The notes: a model not told the origin generated them from the letters alone. A DNA stretch of 64,000 nt from Thalassobacillus_A hwangdonensis (GCF_042675915.1 NZ_JBHTKL010000005.1:1123163-1187162); one strand, 5' to 3'. Positions 50,385 through 59,689 are shown, numbered from the stretch's first letter. Numbers and translations: made by a program.

Positions 50385-51464
50385 TTGCGTGTTAAAAAAC
50401 CATCGAATGCCTGGACCATGATGGGACAAGTGTATGTCAACATTTTTCCAAAAGTGAAAAAGGAACTGAATGGTTGGAGGGAAAGGGCAGAAGCCATACC
50501 TGATAAGGAATTAAGGAAGCAGGCGCTTGCCAGTATCGATTCCAAAACCTTCCACTGTGAAGGTGGCTCCATCTATGCGTTGCTTGCTCAGGACCAATGG
50601 CAAGATGCAGTGCGATTCATCGTCGCGTATCAGACAATCAGTGATTATCTTGATAATTTATGCGACAGAAGTGTTTCGCTTGATCCCGTTGATTTTCGCA
50701 TGCTGCACGAGTCGATGACGGATGCTTTATCTCCCGGGAATGCACTGAAAGATTATTATCACTATCGGGACAATGATGGGGACGGGGGATATTTACGTGA
50801 TCTCGTTTCAACTTGCCAGCGTGTATTGGAGAAATACCCGGATTATGCATTCGCACAAACACATGTGAAAGAGCTGGGCTTCTTGTACAACGACCTCCAA
50901 GTACATAAGCATGTGGTGGAGGAAGAACGGATTCCCCGTTTGAAAAATTGGTTTGCAGAAAACAAACACCTATGTCCGGATATGGGTTGGTATGAGTTTT
51001 CTGCATGCACTGGTTCGACATTGGGGATTTTCTGTCTCGTTTCCTATTCTCTAGGTGGAACGATGTCGAAAGAGTTGGCAGAACAAGTGGGACAAAGTTA
51101 TTTTCCATTCATGCAGGGGCTTCATATTTTGCTCGATTATTATATCGACCAGCAGGAGGATCAAATCGAAGGCGACTTGAATTTCTGTTCGTATTATGAT
51201 GACAGCGATCAAATGGAAACTCGTTTCGTCCACTTCGTCCAGGAAACGAACCGGAGGGTGAGTAATTTGCCGGACTCCGCCTTCCATCAAATGATTCATG
51301 AAGGGCTGGTCGGCATGTATCTTGCGGATGAAAAAGTGGATCAATTGGAATTCGGAAAGCAGTTCGTTAGGAAACTATTGAAGGTAAGTGGAAGGAAAGC
51401 GAAATTCTTCTACTACAACACGAAAATGTATAACAAATTGAAGCCCGGGCGCTCTCATGCATGA
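50385..51464 (+). CDS. ytpB: Tetraprenyl-beta-curcumene synthase (YtpB)
   Basis: The 359-residue all-helical protein belongs to the large terpene synthase family that lacks usual class I and II similarity (DUF2600). It has DYLDNLCDRSVS (about 85-96) and DYYIDQQEDQIEGDLNF, Asp-rich segments for metal-diphosphate binding. The B. subtilis enzyme cyclises heptaprenyl diphosphate to a C35 terpene found in spores. TTG 50385 is eight bases after AGGAGG. Confidence 0.87.
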   Translation: MRVKKPSNAWTMMGQVYVNIFPKVKKELNGWRERAEAIPDKELRKQALASIDSKTFHCEGGSIYALLAQDQWQDAVRFIVAYQTISDYLDNLCDRSVSLDPVDFRMLHESMTDALSPGNALKDYYHYRDNDGDGGYLRDLVSTCQRVLEKYPDYAFAQTHVKELGFLYNDLQVHKHVVEEERIPRLKNWFAENKHLCPDMGWYEFSACTGSTLGIFCLVSYSLGGTMSKELAEQVGQSYFPFMQGLHILLDYYIDQQEDQIEGDLNFCSYYDDSDQMETRFVHFVQETNRRVSNLPDSAFHQMIHEGLVGMYLADEKVDQLEFGKQFVRKLLKVSGRKAKFFYYNTKMYNKLKPGRSHA

Positions 51465-51477
51465 CCCGGGCATTTTT
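51443..51477 (+). terminator. Terminator overlapping the ytpB stop
   Basis: GCCCGGG pairs with CCCGGGC and is followed by ATTTTTC. The ytpB stop lies in the loop. Confidence 0.8.
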
Positions 51478-52046
51478 CATTTTTTCTCAATCGCGATGAT
51501 GAATGGTGGCGCATTCCTTTGATTGATGAATCCATACTGCAATACGTCATAATGCTTCTGATCCAGATTCTCAACCATTTCAAGCAGCGCGTCTTTCTCC
51601 TCGGTGCCACCTTCGTGCCCGTGATAGACGACTAGTACAATCCTCCCGCCTGATTGCAGCATGTAAAGTAGTGACTGTAATGCAGTGAGTGTGGAATCAG
51701 GAGTGGTGACGATGGACTTATCGCTTCCAGGCAAATATCCAAGGTTGAAAATCGCTCCTTTCATGCGCAGGGCGTGATCTTCCGTTATAAGAGTATCTGC
51801 CTTTGCATGACTGTCATGAAACAGCTGCACATTAGAAAAGGAGGCGTTATTCAGCTTTTCCTTTGTGTTTTCAATTGCTTCCTCCTGTATGTCAAATCCA
51901 TACACAACACCGCTGGGACCGACCAGTTCACTTAAAAAAAGTGTATCATGGCCGTTTCCGCAGGTGCCATCCACGACGACATCTCCTCGTTTGATCACCT
52001 CAGCCAATAACTGATGGGAATACTCCAAAATTTTCATAAAACCCAT
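51477..52046 (-). CDS. mnmM: SAM-dependent tRNA methyltransferase MnmM (YtqB)
   Basis: The 189-residue class I methyltransferase has motif I VVDGTCGNGHDTLFL (about 24-38), VYGFDIQEEAI, and NLGYLPGSDK in place of NPPY. YtqB was identified as the methylase forming mnm5(s2)U34 in tRNA of Gram-positive bacteria. ATG 52046 is eight bases after AAGGAG. Confidence 0.85.
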   Translation of the reverse strand: MGFMKILEYSHQLLAEVIKRGDVVVDGTCGNGHDTLFLSELVGPSGVVYGFDIQEEAIENTKEKLNNASFSNVQLFHDSHAKADTLITEDHALRMKGAIFNLGYLPGSDKSIVTTPDSTLTALQSLLYMLQSGGRIVLVVYHGHEGGTEEKDALLEMVENLDQKHYDVLQYGFINQRNAPPFIIAIEKK

Positions 52047-52152
52047 GATGGCATCTCCTTTTTCATATAAGAATCATCGTAATTGTAGCATGACCCAGCA
52101 ATCGATGAATATTATTCTTCGGCTCAACGAAAAATAAACATGAGGTGATCCT

Positions 52153-52440
52153 ATGGCAACTAGAGCTTCCATTGATGAAATGATCCATCAGGCAAAAGCA
52201 AGCATCGACCAGGCAAAATACGAAATGTCATTAGCTGATCAGAACGGATACCCGATCACAGCGAGTTACGTAGAAGCACAGCAAGGGTTATCCCAAATTG
52301 AGCAGCAGATCGACAAGTTGATGCACAGTGCTAACCATCAGCAGAAAGATGAATTACACAGGCTGCATCTTCAAGTATCTCAATGTATGAACGATATGAT
52401 TCTTGATGGTGTGGACTTGGAGCATTCCAGAGACCTATAA
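52153..52440 (+). CDS. ytzC: DUF2524 family small protein (YtzC)
   Basis: A 95-residue helical, Gln-rich protein (SIDEMIHQAKASIDQAKYEM in part) fitting DUF2524/YtzC in length and position after ytqB. Function unknown. ATG 52153 follows GAGGTGATCCT. Confidence 0.75.
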   Translation: MATRASIDEMIHQAKASIDQAKYEMSLADQNGYPITASYVEAQQGLSQIEQQIDKLMHSANHQQKDELHRLHLQVSQCMNDMILDGVDLEHSRDL

Positions 52441-52448
52441 GAAGAACG

Positions 52449-52475
52449 ACCCCACTTAATAAAGGTGGGGTTTTT
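52449..52475 (+). terminator. Terminator of ytzC
   Basis: ACCCCAC pairs with GTGGGGT, then five T. Confidence 0.88.
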
Positions 52476-52618
52476 AATTTTTAACAGAGATATGGCAAAA
52501 TCCGACTATTTTTAAGGTTATTCGTTGTTTATCAAGAGGGGTATTAGTATAATGATAAAGATTTATTGGGAAAAAATACCTTGATCGAACTGGAGGCATT
52601 CATAAGGAGGTGAATGGA

Positions 52619-53239
52619 ATGAAAAAAATATTGAAAATCATAGGGTCCGTTATCATCGGAATTATTGCACTTCTTTTCCTCATAGGGATGATGATGCCTG
52701 GTGATGTCGATGTTGTTGGTGCAGACCCGGATCATCCTGATAACCTCTCGTTGATGATGGATACTTATATTACGGATGAGAATTACGAACCGGAGGAAAA
52801 GGAATTTGTCAGGCATACGATGGCCGCCCTGAATAAAATCGATTCACACGAATGGGGCAGACTCGATGAATACTTCACGAGTGAAGCTGTCATGGAGACG
52901 AATCTCAGAGAAGTTTATATGAACAAAGAGGTTGATCCTGACGAGATTGATGAAATCCAATATGAAGTGACCAATAAGCAGTTTGCTGCTTTCCTTAATG
53001 AGGAGCAAGTGAGGCCGATTGGAATGAACGAGGCTAACGGGGTAGAATGGTACGTTTTCCCTTATGATGTCTGGGTGGAATTCAAATTTGAACTGGAAAG
53101 GTACATTAAGACAGATGATGGAGAAACGTACACAGATAAATTTGAAGTAGCTGGCAACTACCCTCCGACCTGGCGCGCTGATATCCAGGAAACGCACTGG
53201 GCGCTCGGAGCATTGATGCTGCGGGAAATGAATGACTGA
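52619..53239 (+). CDS. Membrane-anchored protein heading the DUF4247-DUF350 cluster
   Basis: A 206-residue protein with one N-terminal helix (about 4-26, ILKIIGSVIIGIIALLFLIG) and an acidic extracytoplasmic part (WYVFPYDVWVEFKFELERY, then NYPPTWRADIQETHWALGAL). No family recognised. ATG 52619 is placed by AAGGAGGTG. The next three genes follow with gaps of 24, 19 and 20 bp, so it is the first gene of a probable operon. Confidence 0.68.
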   Translation: MKKILKIIGSVIIGIIALLFLIGMMMPGDVDVVGADPDHPDNLSLMMDTYITDENYEPEEKEFVRHTMAALNKIDSHEWGRLDEYFTSEAVMETNLREVYMNKEVDPDEIDEIQYEVTNKQFAAFLNEEQVRPIGMNEANGVEWYVFPYDVWVEFKFELERYIKTDDGETYTDKFEVAGNYPPTWRADIQETHWALGALMLREMND

Positions 53240-53263
53240 GACTCTTAAAGGAGGTGCAAATCT

Positions 53264-53809
53264 ATGAATCTTAAATTAGCTGGGGTCGTCCTTTTCATTG
53301 GCGTTGTTTTGACAGGCTGCTCCACGATTGATGCAGCTGTCGATAATAATTTCCCAATGGAGGATATTGTTTATGATGACCAGGGAAATACATCCAAAGT
53401 TTACCGCGCCTATGGTCGTTCAGTCGAAAAGGCGGCAACAATCATCCAGGAGGATAGTGAACCTTTACACAAAGCATCAAAGGATGGTAAAAACCTGATG
53501 ATCTATGATGATTACCTTGTGCAGGTCTATAAGGATATCGAGAATCCGGATGACTCCCTCGTAGAGATTTCAGGAGAAAAATTCGTCCGTAATAATTATG
53601 ATTCTGCTTTCTTTACTACATATGGAATCGCAAACGAAGCAGAAGATGAATTCGATATGGATTTAGACAATCGAAGCGGAGGCAGTTACATTTACACAGG
53701 TTATATCGGTAAGAGTGGGTACGTAAAGAACTCCGGTAATCCATCAGTACGTATGTCATCGGATTCATCAAGTGGTGTACGTGGCGGTGGACCTGGTGCA
53801 GGAAAATAA
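53264..53809 (+). CDS. DUF4247-type lipoprotein
   Basis: The 181-residue precursor has lipobox VLTGC (Cys19). The mature part is acidic and ends in a Ser/Gly-rich tail (SSSGVRGGGPGAGK). I assign DUF4247 from memory of the neighbourhood and of DNNFPMEDIVYDD; it has no known function. Start ATG 53264 after AAAGGAGGTG. Confidence 0.7.
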   Translation: MNLKLAGVVLFIGVVLTGCSTIDAAVDNNFPMEDIVYDDQGNTSKVYRAYGRSVEKAATIIQEDSEPLHKASKDGKNLMIYDDYLVQVYKDIENPDDSLVEISGEKFVRNNYDSAFFTTYGIANEAEDEFDMDLDNRSGGSYIYTGYIGKSGYVKNSGNPSVRMSSDSSSGVRGGGPGAGK

Positions 53810-53828
53810 AGTAGAGGAGTGAGGATTA

Positions 53829-54251
53829 GTGTTTGAATTTGATTTTAGTGAAATTCTCGATATGTATGAATTGTTGATGACATTACTCTATTGGATCATC
53901 ATGTTGGTGATAGCCGGGGTATGTATGGCGATTTTTGAAAAGTTCACCCCATACAATGATAAAGAGGAATTATTGAAAGGAAATACTGCGGTAGGTGTTC
54001 AATTTGCCGGTAAGCTCATCGGATTAGGCATCATCACTGAATCTTCCATTGCCCACAACTTGAGTGTGTGGGGGGCATCCATTTGGATTTTTATCGGATT
54101 CATTCTTATGGTTGCAGGATACTTCCTGTTTGAATGGGTTACCCCTTTCAAAGCGGAAGATGAAATACGTAAGAATAATGTAGCTGTTGCAATCGTCGCG
54201 GCTTCTGTCAGTATTTTCATCGGGTTCGCAGTAGCGGGAAGCATTACGTAA
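53829..54251 (+). CDS. DUF350 (YjfL-like) membrane protein
   Basis: A 140-residue protein with four helices arranged as two similar halves: FEKFTPYNDKEELLKGNTAVG and FEWVTPFKAEDEIRKNNVAVA show the internal duplication of DUF350. Start GTG 53829. In other bacteria DUF350 genes sit next to polyamine synthase and PspA-like genes; here the next gene is a membrane-fused aminopropyltransferase. Confidence 0.85.
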   Translation: MFEFDFSEILDMYELLMTLLYWIIMLVIAGVCMAIFEKFTPYNDKEELLKGNTAVGVQFAGKLIGLGIITESSIAHNLSVWGASIWIFIGFILMVAGYFLFEWVTPFKAEDEIRKNNVAVAIVAASVSIFIGFAVAGSIT

Positions 54252-54271
54252 TACATGAAGGAGGACTACTT

Positions 54272-55804
54272 GTGAACGACCAAAGATATCTTTATCTATC
54301 ATCAGGAATCGTCTCTGTCTGCGGAATCGTTTTTCAGGTCCTCTACGGGGCAGCCGGAAGCTATCTTTTCGGAGATAGTGTCCTCTATTATTGTATTACC
54401 ATAGGACTTTTCCTCATGGCAATGGGAATAGGGGCAGCTGTCAGCGAGAAATTGAAAAAACAGCTGATCACCAGATTTGTCCAGGCAGAATATCTTATTG
54501 CTGTCATCGGAGGCTTTTCCATCTTCGGCTTATTTTTCTTCACATCCTTCTTTGGACAAGAGGTAGCACAGATCTACCTTTACTTGGTCATATCGCTTAC
54601 GGGTTATCTGACGGGGTTGGAAATGCCGATTCTGATTCGTAGAGTACAGGAAATCAGGGACGATATCAGTAAAAGTACGGCGAGAGTCCTGTTCTTCGAT
54701 TACGCAGGAAGTCTGATCGGCTCAATCGGTTTCGCACTTTTACTTCGTCCTATGCTCGGTCTGATCAAGACCGCTTTTCTGATCGCGGCAATCAATGCGA
54801 TTATCGCATTGTTCATTACCCTGAAGTTCAATAAGGAGATGGCCAAGCCCATCCTCCACAACTTTGCTGGTGCAGGAATTTTAATATTATTGATTACAGG
54901 GTTTTTATTTGGAGAAAATTACGCGTACGCATTCGAACAGAAAGTGTATTCCGATCCAATTGTCTATTCGGAAGACACGAAATACCAGCGGATCATTTTA
55001 ACGAAGGAACCAAATGATGTACGGCTGTATCTAAATGGACAGCTGCAGTTTTCGGAAAGTGATGAGCATCGCTATCATGAAGCATTAGTCCATATCCCCA
55101 TGGCACTGGCTAACCAAAAGAAGAATGTGCTCATCCTTGGGGGAGGCGACGGTCTCGCTGTGAGGGAAGTACTCAAGTATAAGGAGGCGGAGCACATTAC
55201 GCTGGTTGATTTGGATCCGGCCATGACGGAGCTTGCGAATGCCAATCACGAACTGCTTCGGCTCAATCAAGGTTCTCTTAAGGATGATCGGGTGAAGATT
55301 GTTCATGAGGATGCCTTCCAATACTTGTCCAATACGACAGAGATGTATGATGTCATTCTCAGTGATTTGCCTGATCCGAACAACGAAGCACTCAATAAAC
55401 TCTATACAAAGGAGTTTTATTCCTTAGTGCGTAACCATCTTTCTCCTGGAGGAAAGGTGAGTATCCAATCCACCAGTCCGGTTTTTGCAACGAAAGTTTT
55501 CTGGACCATTCACAATACAGTTGAATCTACAGGGCTTTCCTCAAAAAGCTACCACTTGGATGTCCCGAGCTTTGGAAACTGGGGATTCACACTTGCATCA
55601 CGTGAACCGATTTCATTAAAAGGTATGGAGTTTTCCGTTCCTATGAAATTTTTGAATGAGGAAATTGCCCCAACCTTGTTCGCATTCGGTAATGATACCG
55701 ATGAAAAAATCGAGGAAAAGGGAAAATGTTTTGAATTTCCGATCAATCGGTTGAATCGTCCAGTTCTCGTGCGGATGTATCAGGATGCTTGGAAGTACTA
55801 TTGA
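54272..55804 (+). CDS. Membrane-fused spermidine-synthase-like protein
   Basis: The 510-residue protein has about seven N-terminal helices (residues 8-215) and a C-terminal polyamine-aminopropyltransferase domain: KYQRIILTK, LYLNGQLQFSESDEHRYHEALVH, the SAM-binding ILGGGDGLAVREVLKY (about 286-301), LVDLDPAM and LSDLPDPNN. The key Asp of DxxDP is preserved in the last motif. It may transfer an aminopropyl or other group at the membrane. Start GTG 54272 after AAGGAGG. It ends the four-gene cluster. Confidence 0.85.
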   Translation: MNDQRYLYLSSGIVSVCGIVFQVLYGAAGSYLFGDSVLYYCITIGLFLMAMGIGAAVSEKLKKQLITRFVQAEYLIAVIGGFSIFGLFFFTSFFGQEVAQIYLYLVISLTGYLTGLEMPILIRRVQEIRDDISKSTARVLFFDYAGSLIGSIGFALLLRPMLGLIKTAFLIAAINAIIALFITLKFNKEMAKPILHNFAGAGILILLITGFLFGENYAYAFEQKVYSDPIVYSEDTKYQRIILTKEPNDVRLYLNGQLQFSESDEHRYHEALVHIPMALANQKKNVLILGGGDGLAVREVLKYKEAEHITLVDLDPAMTELANANHELLRLNQGSLKDDRVKIVHEDAFQYLSNTTEMYDVILSDLPDPNNEALNKLYTKEFYSLVRNHLSPGGKVSIQSTSPVFATKVFWTIHNTVESTGLSSKSYHLDVPSFGNWGFTLASREPISLKGMEFSVPMKFLNEEIAPTLFAFGNDTDEKIEEKGKCFEFPINRLNRPVLVRMYQDAWKYY

Positions 55805-55823
55805 TATATTTTTTACTACCATC

Positions 55824-55864
55824 AAAAGTCCGAACCATTCGTATAAATGGTTCGGACTTTTATT
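55824..55864 (+). terminator. Terminator of the DUF350 cluster
   Basis: AAAAGTCCGAACCATT pairs perfectly with AATGGTTCGGACTTTT, then ATTATTTTT. Confidence 0.92.
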
Positions 55865-55880
55865 ATTTTTAAAAACAATA

Positions 55881-55928
55881 TTGCTAACGATTTCGTATTA
55901 GTGTACTATCTAACTAGAACGCTAATAC
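55881..55928 (+). promoter_or_regulatory. Promoter and dyad operator of the ytrA-type operon
   Basis: TTGCTA (55881), 17 bp, TACTAT (55904). The 34 bp dyad GTATTAG...CTAATAC (55895-55928), with further matches inside (TGTAC/GAACG), covers the -10 and start site. It is well placed for autorepression by the GntR regulator encoded in the operon. Confidence 0.7.
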
Positions 55929-55944
55929 AAAAGGTGGTTAATTG

Positions 55945-56700
55945 ATGAGTACGTGGAGTGGACTTTGGTTCAAAGAATGGAAAATGATGCAGGTCACTTA
56001 CTTGGTAACCTTGTCATTATGTGTGGCAGCTGTCTTGTTCGGACCGGCTTTCTTAGGCTTTGATGAAATTTATTTAGTGTCTGGCATCGTCATTGCCCTG
56101 CTGGTGTTTATGTTTCCGGCATTGTTGATGACCAGCTTGAACAAAGAAACGGATCAACTAGCTCAATTCCTTCACACACCGGTTTCCGGAATGAAGCTGA
56201 TTGGAGTGAAGTTTTTACAATCCGGTTTAGTTGTCGGACTTCTGGGAGTCTGCTTCAGCCTGATAACTATTTTGACTGTGCAGCCCTATGCAGGTTTGGA
56301 TTTTGATCAGCTGTTGCTGTATGGAATGTACTTTCTACTGTTGGCTTTAGGTCAGGGGCTGACGTTGGCCATTATCGTTTTCTTCTTATGGGTAGTGAAT
56401 GGAATATTGAGGGTGTATATAGGTGGTGTCAGCATCGCAATTTCTATCGGTATCTTCATCCTGATGATGTATCTGGAGGAAAGGATTGCTGCAACCGAAC
56501 TATTTCAGCGTATCACCACTTGGGGCGAACTGAGTATTCCTGCTTCTGATATGAGTTTCATTTTCTCTGGAGCTGCAGTTGAGATAGGCATGGAGGATGG
56601 ATTCGTCTTCATGCTTGGGGTGCCGTTGTTTTGGAGTGTCATTTTAATCGCGATGTTTGCTCTCGGACTCTTCCTGCTTGATCGGAAAGTTGAGGTGTAG
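55945..56700 (+). CDS. ABC-2-type membrane protein
   Basis: A 251-residue protein with six hydrophobic segments beginning WSGLWFKEWKMMQVTYLV, the opening common to YtrC-like permeases of YtrA-regulated operons. ATG 55945 follows AAGGTGG (TTG 55942 also in frame). The GntR gene starts 2 bp after its stop. Confidence 0.75.
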   Translation: MSTWSGLWFKEWKMMQVTYLVTLSLCVAAVLFGPAFLGFDEIYLVSGIVIALLVFMFPALLMTSLNKETDQLAQFLHTPVSGMKLIGVKFLQSGLVVGLLGVCFSLITILTVQPYAGLDFDQLLLYGMYFLLLALGQGLTLAIIVFFLWVVNGILRVYIGGVSIAISIGIFILMMYLEERIAATELFQRITTWGELSIPASDMSFIFSGAAVEIGMEDGFVFMLGVPLFWSVILIAMFALGLFLLDRKVEV

Positions 56701-56702
56701 GA

Positions 56703-57083
56703 ATGGTGATGGAATTTCAATCGGATAAACCAATCTACCAGCAAGTCGTTGATCGAATAGCGAGTGAAATTGTCCGTGGCGATCGGAAACCTGGAGATAA
56801 ATTACCCTCCGTAAGGGAGTTCGCGATTGAAGTCGGTGTCAATGCAAATACGATGCAGCGTGTGTACAGGGAAATGGAAGGGCAGGATCTCGTGGAAACT
56901 AAAAGGGGGCAGGGAACATTTGTTACGAATGATCCTGCACGTATCGCTGCTTTGAGGGAAACATTGAAGGATGCATATATCCGTAGTTTTGTGAGAGATA
57001 TGAATGATCTAGGCATTTCCTTGGATGAGACAGTAGAAGGGTTACAACGATTCAAAGGGGAAGAGGGTGAAGGCAATGATTGA
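56703..57083 (+). CDS. ytrA: GntR-family regulator, YtrA subfamily
   Basis: A 126-residue short GntR repressor: winged-helix KPIYQQVVDRIASEIVRGD, GDKLPSVREFAIEVGVNANTMQRVYREME (cited in part), RGQGTFV, then a small helical effector end. Members repress cell-envelope-stress ABC operons; B. subtilis ytrABCDEF is induced by lipid II-binding peptides. The inducer here is unknown. Confidence 0.88.
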   Translation: MVMEFQSDKPIYQQVVDRIASEIVRGDRKPGDKLPSVREFAIEVGVNANTMQRVYREMEGQDLVETKRGQGTFVTNDPARIAALRETLKDAYIRSFVRDMNDLGISLDETVEGLQRFKGEEGEGND

Positions 57084-57774
57084 GCTTAAACATGTGACGA
57101 AGAAATTCATAACTGCAAGAGCAATCGATGATTTAACGGTGGATTTCCAACAAGGGAGAATTATCGGTGTGATTGGAGAGAATGGAAGCGGCAAGTCGAC
57201 TTTATTGAAATTGGCGTCAGGGTTGTTGCACCCAACAGACGGGGAAGTGATGGTCAATGGGGAGCGGCCAACTAAAGGAACATACCAGAAAATCGCTTAT
57301 ATGTCAGACAGTGATCGTTTTTATCCTTACTTTAACGTTAGGGAACTGCTGGAATTCTATAAAAGTCAATTCGGCGATTTTGACACGGACAAAGCAAAAG
57401 AAATCCTGGACTTCATGAAGATTGATCTGGATAAAAAAATCAAACACCTATCCAAGGGGAATCGCGGCAGGGTGAAAATTGCCGTAACCTTCGCAAGGAA
57501 AGCTTCTTTCCTCATGCTGGATGAACCCTTCTCGGGACTGGATCCAATGGTCAGGGATTCAATAGTTCGTGGACTTGCTCGATTTATCGATCTTGAAACG
57601 CAGACCTTGATCATTACGACACATGAAATCAAGGATATTGAACCGTTACTTGATGAAGTCATCGTCATTCGAAGCGGAAAAGTCATTGCCCGCAGCGAAG
57701 TGGATGAAATCAGGCAATCCTATGGGCTGGATGTATCCGACTGGATGAAACGTCTATACCGGGAGGAGTTGTAG
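57076..57774 (+). CDS. ABC ATPase (YtrB-like)
   Basis: The 232-residue ATPase has Walker A GENGSGKST, signature LSKGNRGRVKIA (degenerate), Walker B FLMLDEPFSGLDP and TTHEIKD. ATG 57076 overlaps the ytrA stop. It probably drives the first membrane protein of the operon. Confidence 0.88.
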   Translation: MIELKHVTKKFITARAIDDLTVDFQQGRIIGVIGENGSGKSTLLKLASGLLHPTDGEVMVNGERPTKGTYQKIAYMSDSDRFYPYFNVRELLEFYKSQFGDFDTDKAKEILDFMKIDLDKKIKHLSKGNRGRVKIAVTFARKASFLMLDEPFSGLDPMVRDSIVRGLARFIDLETQTLIITTHEIKDIEPLLDEVIVIRSGKVIARSEVDEIRQSYGLDVSDWMKRLYREEL

Positions 57775-57776
57775 AG

Positions 57777-58697
57777 ATGAATCGTAAGAAACCTGTTGTG
57801 CAGTTGAAGCAATTAACGAAGCAAATCAGAAAAAAGAAAATCATCGATGATTTATCTCTTGATTTATATCCAGGGGAAGTAACCGGGTTCCTCGGTCCGA
57901 ATGGTGCGGGGAAAACGACAACGATACGGATGATGGTTGGGTTGATGAAACCTACATCAGGAGAAGTGATCATCAATGGCAAACGACTTGACAGTAACTT
58001 TGAGGAAAGTGTCAGTCATATTGGTGCAATCGTCGAGAATCCTGAAATGTATAAATACCTTTCGGGGTTTGACAACCTCGTTCACTTTGCGAGGATGCAT
58101 GGGAATATTTCAAAAGACAGGATCAATGAAGTGGTACGCCAAGTCGGGTTGGAAAAGAGAATCAATGAAAAAGTCCAATCCTATTCATTAGGAATGCGAC
58201 AGCGGTTAGGGCTTGCACAGGCGATGCTTCACAAGCCGAAGTTTCTGATACTTGATGAACCTACAAACGGCCTGGATCCAGCCGGTATTAGGGAGTTCCG
58301 GTTTTACCTTAGAAAGATTGCAGCAGAAGACGGTGTTGCAGTATTGGTATCTAGCCACCTCTTATCCGAAATCGAACTTATGTGTGACAGAATTGCCATC
58401 ATCCAGCAAGGGAAGCTGATCAGTATCCGGCACGTTCATGAGCAGGAAAGTGAGAGTGCACACGCATATCGTATTGCTGTTTCATCTTTGGATGAAGCTG
58501 CAAAAATACTAAATGAAAAAGCATACGCCTTCGAGATCGTCGATCAACACCTGGCAGTAGAGATGGAAAAGGATGAGGTTGCAAAGTTGAATCGTATGCT
58601 TGTTGAAAACGATATCGACGTCTATGAAATTGTACCTGTCAGGAAAACGCTGGAAGATCAATTCCTTGAAATGACTGGAGGTGACCAAATTGTCTAG
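57777..58697 (+). CDS. ABC ATPase, BcrA/YtrE-type
   Basis: The 306-residue ATPase has Walker A GPNGAGKTTT, signature YSLGMRQRLGLA, Walker B FLILDEPTNGLDP, SSHLLSE and a C-terminal extension of about 80 residues typical of bacitracin-type exporters (BcrA). Paired with the permease that follows and overlaps it. Confidence 0.9.
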   Translation: MNRKKPVVQLKQLTKQIRKKKIIDDLSLDLYPGEVTGFLGPNGAGKTTTIRMMVGLMKPTSGEVIINGKRLDSNFEESVSHIGAIVENPEMYKYLSGFDNLVHFARMHGNISKDRINEVVRQVGLEKRINEKVQSYSLGMRQRLGLAQAMLHKPKFLILDEPTNGLDPAGIREFRFYLRKIAAEDGVAVLVSSHLLSEIELMCDRIAIIQQGKLISIRHVHEQESESAHAYRIAVSSLDEAAKILNEKAYAFEIVDQHLAVEMEKDEVAKLNRMLVENDIDVYEIVPVRKTLEDQFLEMTGGDQIV

Positions 58698-59631
58698 ATT
58701 ATTTAATCTGATACGGAATGAATCGATGAAATTAGCGAAAAAAAGAAGTTCATGGGTCATGATGGGAGTATTGATTATCGGCATCGTTTTAGTTGCTATT
58801 CTTTCAAAGGGAACAGGGACCGGTCAGCAGATTCCATGGGAAACTCAATTGAAGCAGCAAGCAGGAAACTATCAGCAACTGCTTGAAAGTGATGGAATAA
58901 GTGAGCGGGAACGGAATTATTATGAAGAAGAACTGGCGATTGCGGACTATCGTCTAAATGCGGACATTCCCCCATTAGAGCTGAATAGTTTTGAACAATA
59001 TTTGCTGGACTCAAAAAGTGTCCTTGCATTTGTAACTTTATTTACGGTTATCATTGGTGCGGGGATCGTGGCAAGTGAGTTCACCTGGGGCACGATAAAG
59101 ATGTTGATGATCCGGCCAGTAAGAAGGTATAAAGTGCTCCTATCCAAATATTTGACGACACTGATTGCTGCTGTGATCTTTGCAGGCATCGCTTACGTTG
59201 CCACGGTCATCTCGGGAATATTCATTTTCCCTTCATCTGAAGGTGCGTACCTTGTTGTTGATAATGGGGAAGTTGTCGAGCGGTCGATTTGGACAGCTTC
59301 ACTATTCACGTACGGACTCGCATTTGTGAATTTACTGATGATGACTACCTTTGCCTTCATGATCGGTACTGTTGCACGCAGCAATGCGTTGGCAATCGGG
59401 TTATCGATCTTCCTTATGTTCACAGGTCAACAGGTTGTGTACTTGCTGTCAGACTATGATTGGATCAAGTATTATCTGTTCACACATACGGATATGACGC
59501 AGTATCTGCAGCCACGTCTGATTGTGGAAGGATTGACGGTACCATTTTCAGTTGCTGTTCTGGCTGTATATTTAGTGATATTCTTAGCAGTCAGCTTTTT
59601 TACTTTTACTAAAAGGGATATTGCAACGTGA
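58690..59631 (+). CDS. ABC-2 permease
   Basis: A 313-residue protein with a long extracytoplasmic loop after the first helix and six helices: SRLFNLIRNESMKLAKKRSSW, then ASEFTWGTIKMLMIRPVRRYK, the ABC-2 signature. TTG 58690 is six bases after GGAGGTG; GTG 58681 is possible. Together with the preceding ATPase it resembles BcrAB-type exporters. Confidence 0.85.
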   Translation: MSRLFNLIRNESMKLAKKRSSWVMMGVLIIGIVLVAILSKGTGTGQQIPWETQLKQQAGNYQQLLESDGISERERNYYEEELAIADYRLNADIPPLELNSFEQYLLDSKSVLAFVTLFTVIIGAGIVASEFTWGTIKMLMIRPVRRYKVLLSKYLTTLIAAVIFAGIAYVATVISGIFIFPSSEGAYLVVDNGEVVERSIWTASLFTYGLAFVNLLMMTTFAFMIGTVARSNALAIGLSIFLMFTGQQVVYLLSDYDWIKYYLFTHTDMTQYLQPRLIVEGLTVPFSVAVLAVYLVIFLAVSFFTFTKRDIAT

Positions 59632-59670
59632 GAAAGGGCTATCAAGCGCTTGACAAAGCCCTCACGTTTC
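59627..59670 (+). terminator. Terminator of the ABC operon
   Basis: CGTGAG-GGGCT pairs with AGCCC-TCACG, with an inner TCAAG/CTTGA helix, followed by TTTCATT. It contains the -35 of the leuS promoter. Confidence 0.7.
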
Positions 59671-59678
59671 ATTAATAT
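59650..59678 (+). promoter_or_regulatory. Promoter of leuS
   Basis: TTGACA, 17 bp, TAATAT, then the T-box leader. TATAAT at 59684 is poorly placed for this -35. Confidence 0.65.
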
Positions 59679-59689
59679 ACGGATATAAT

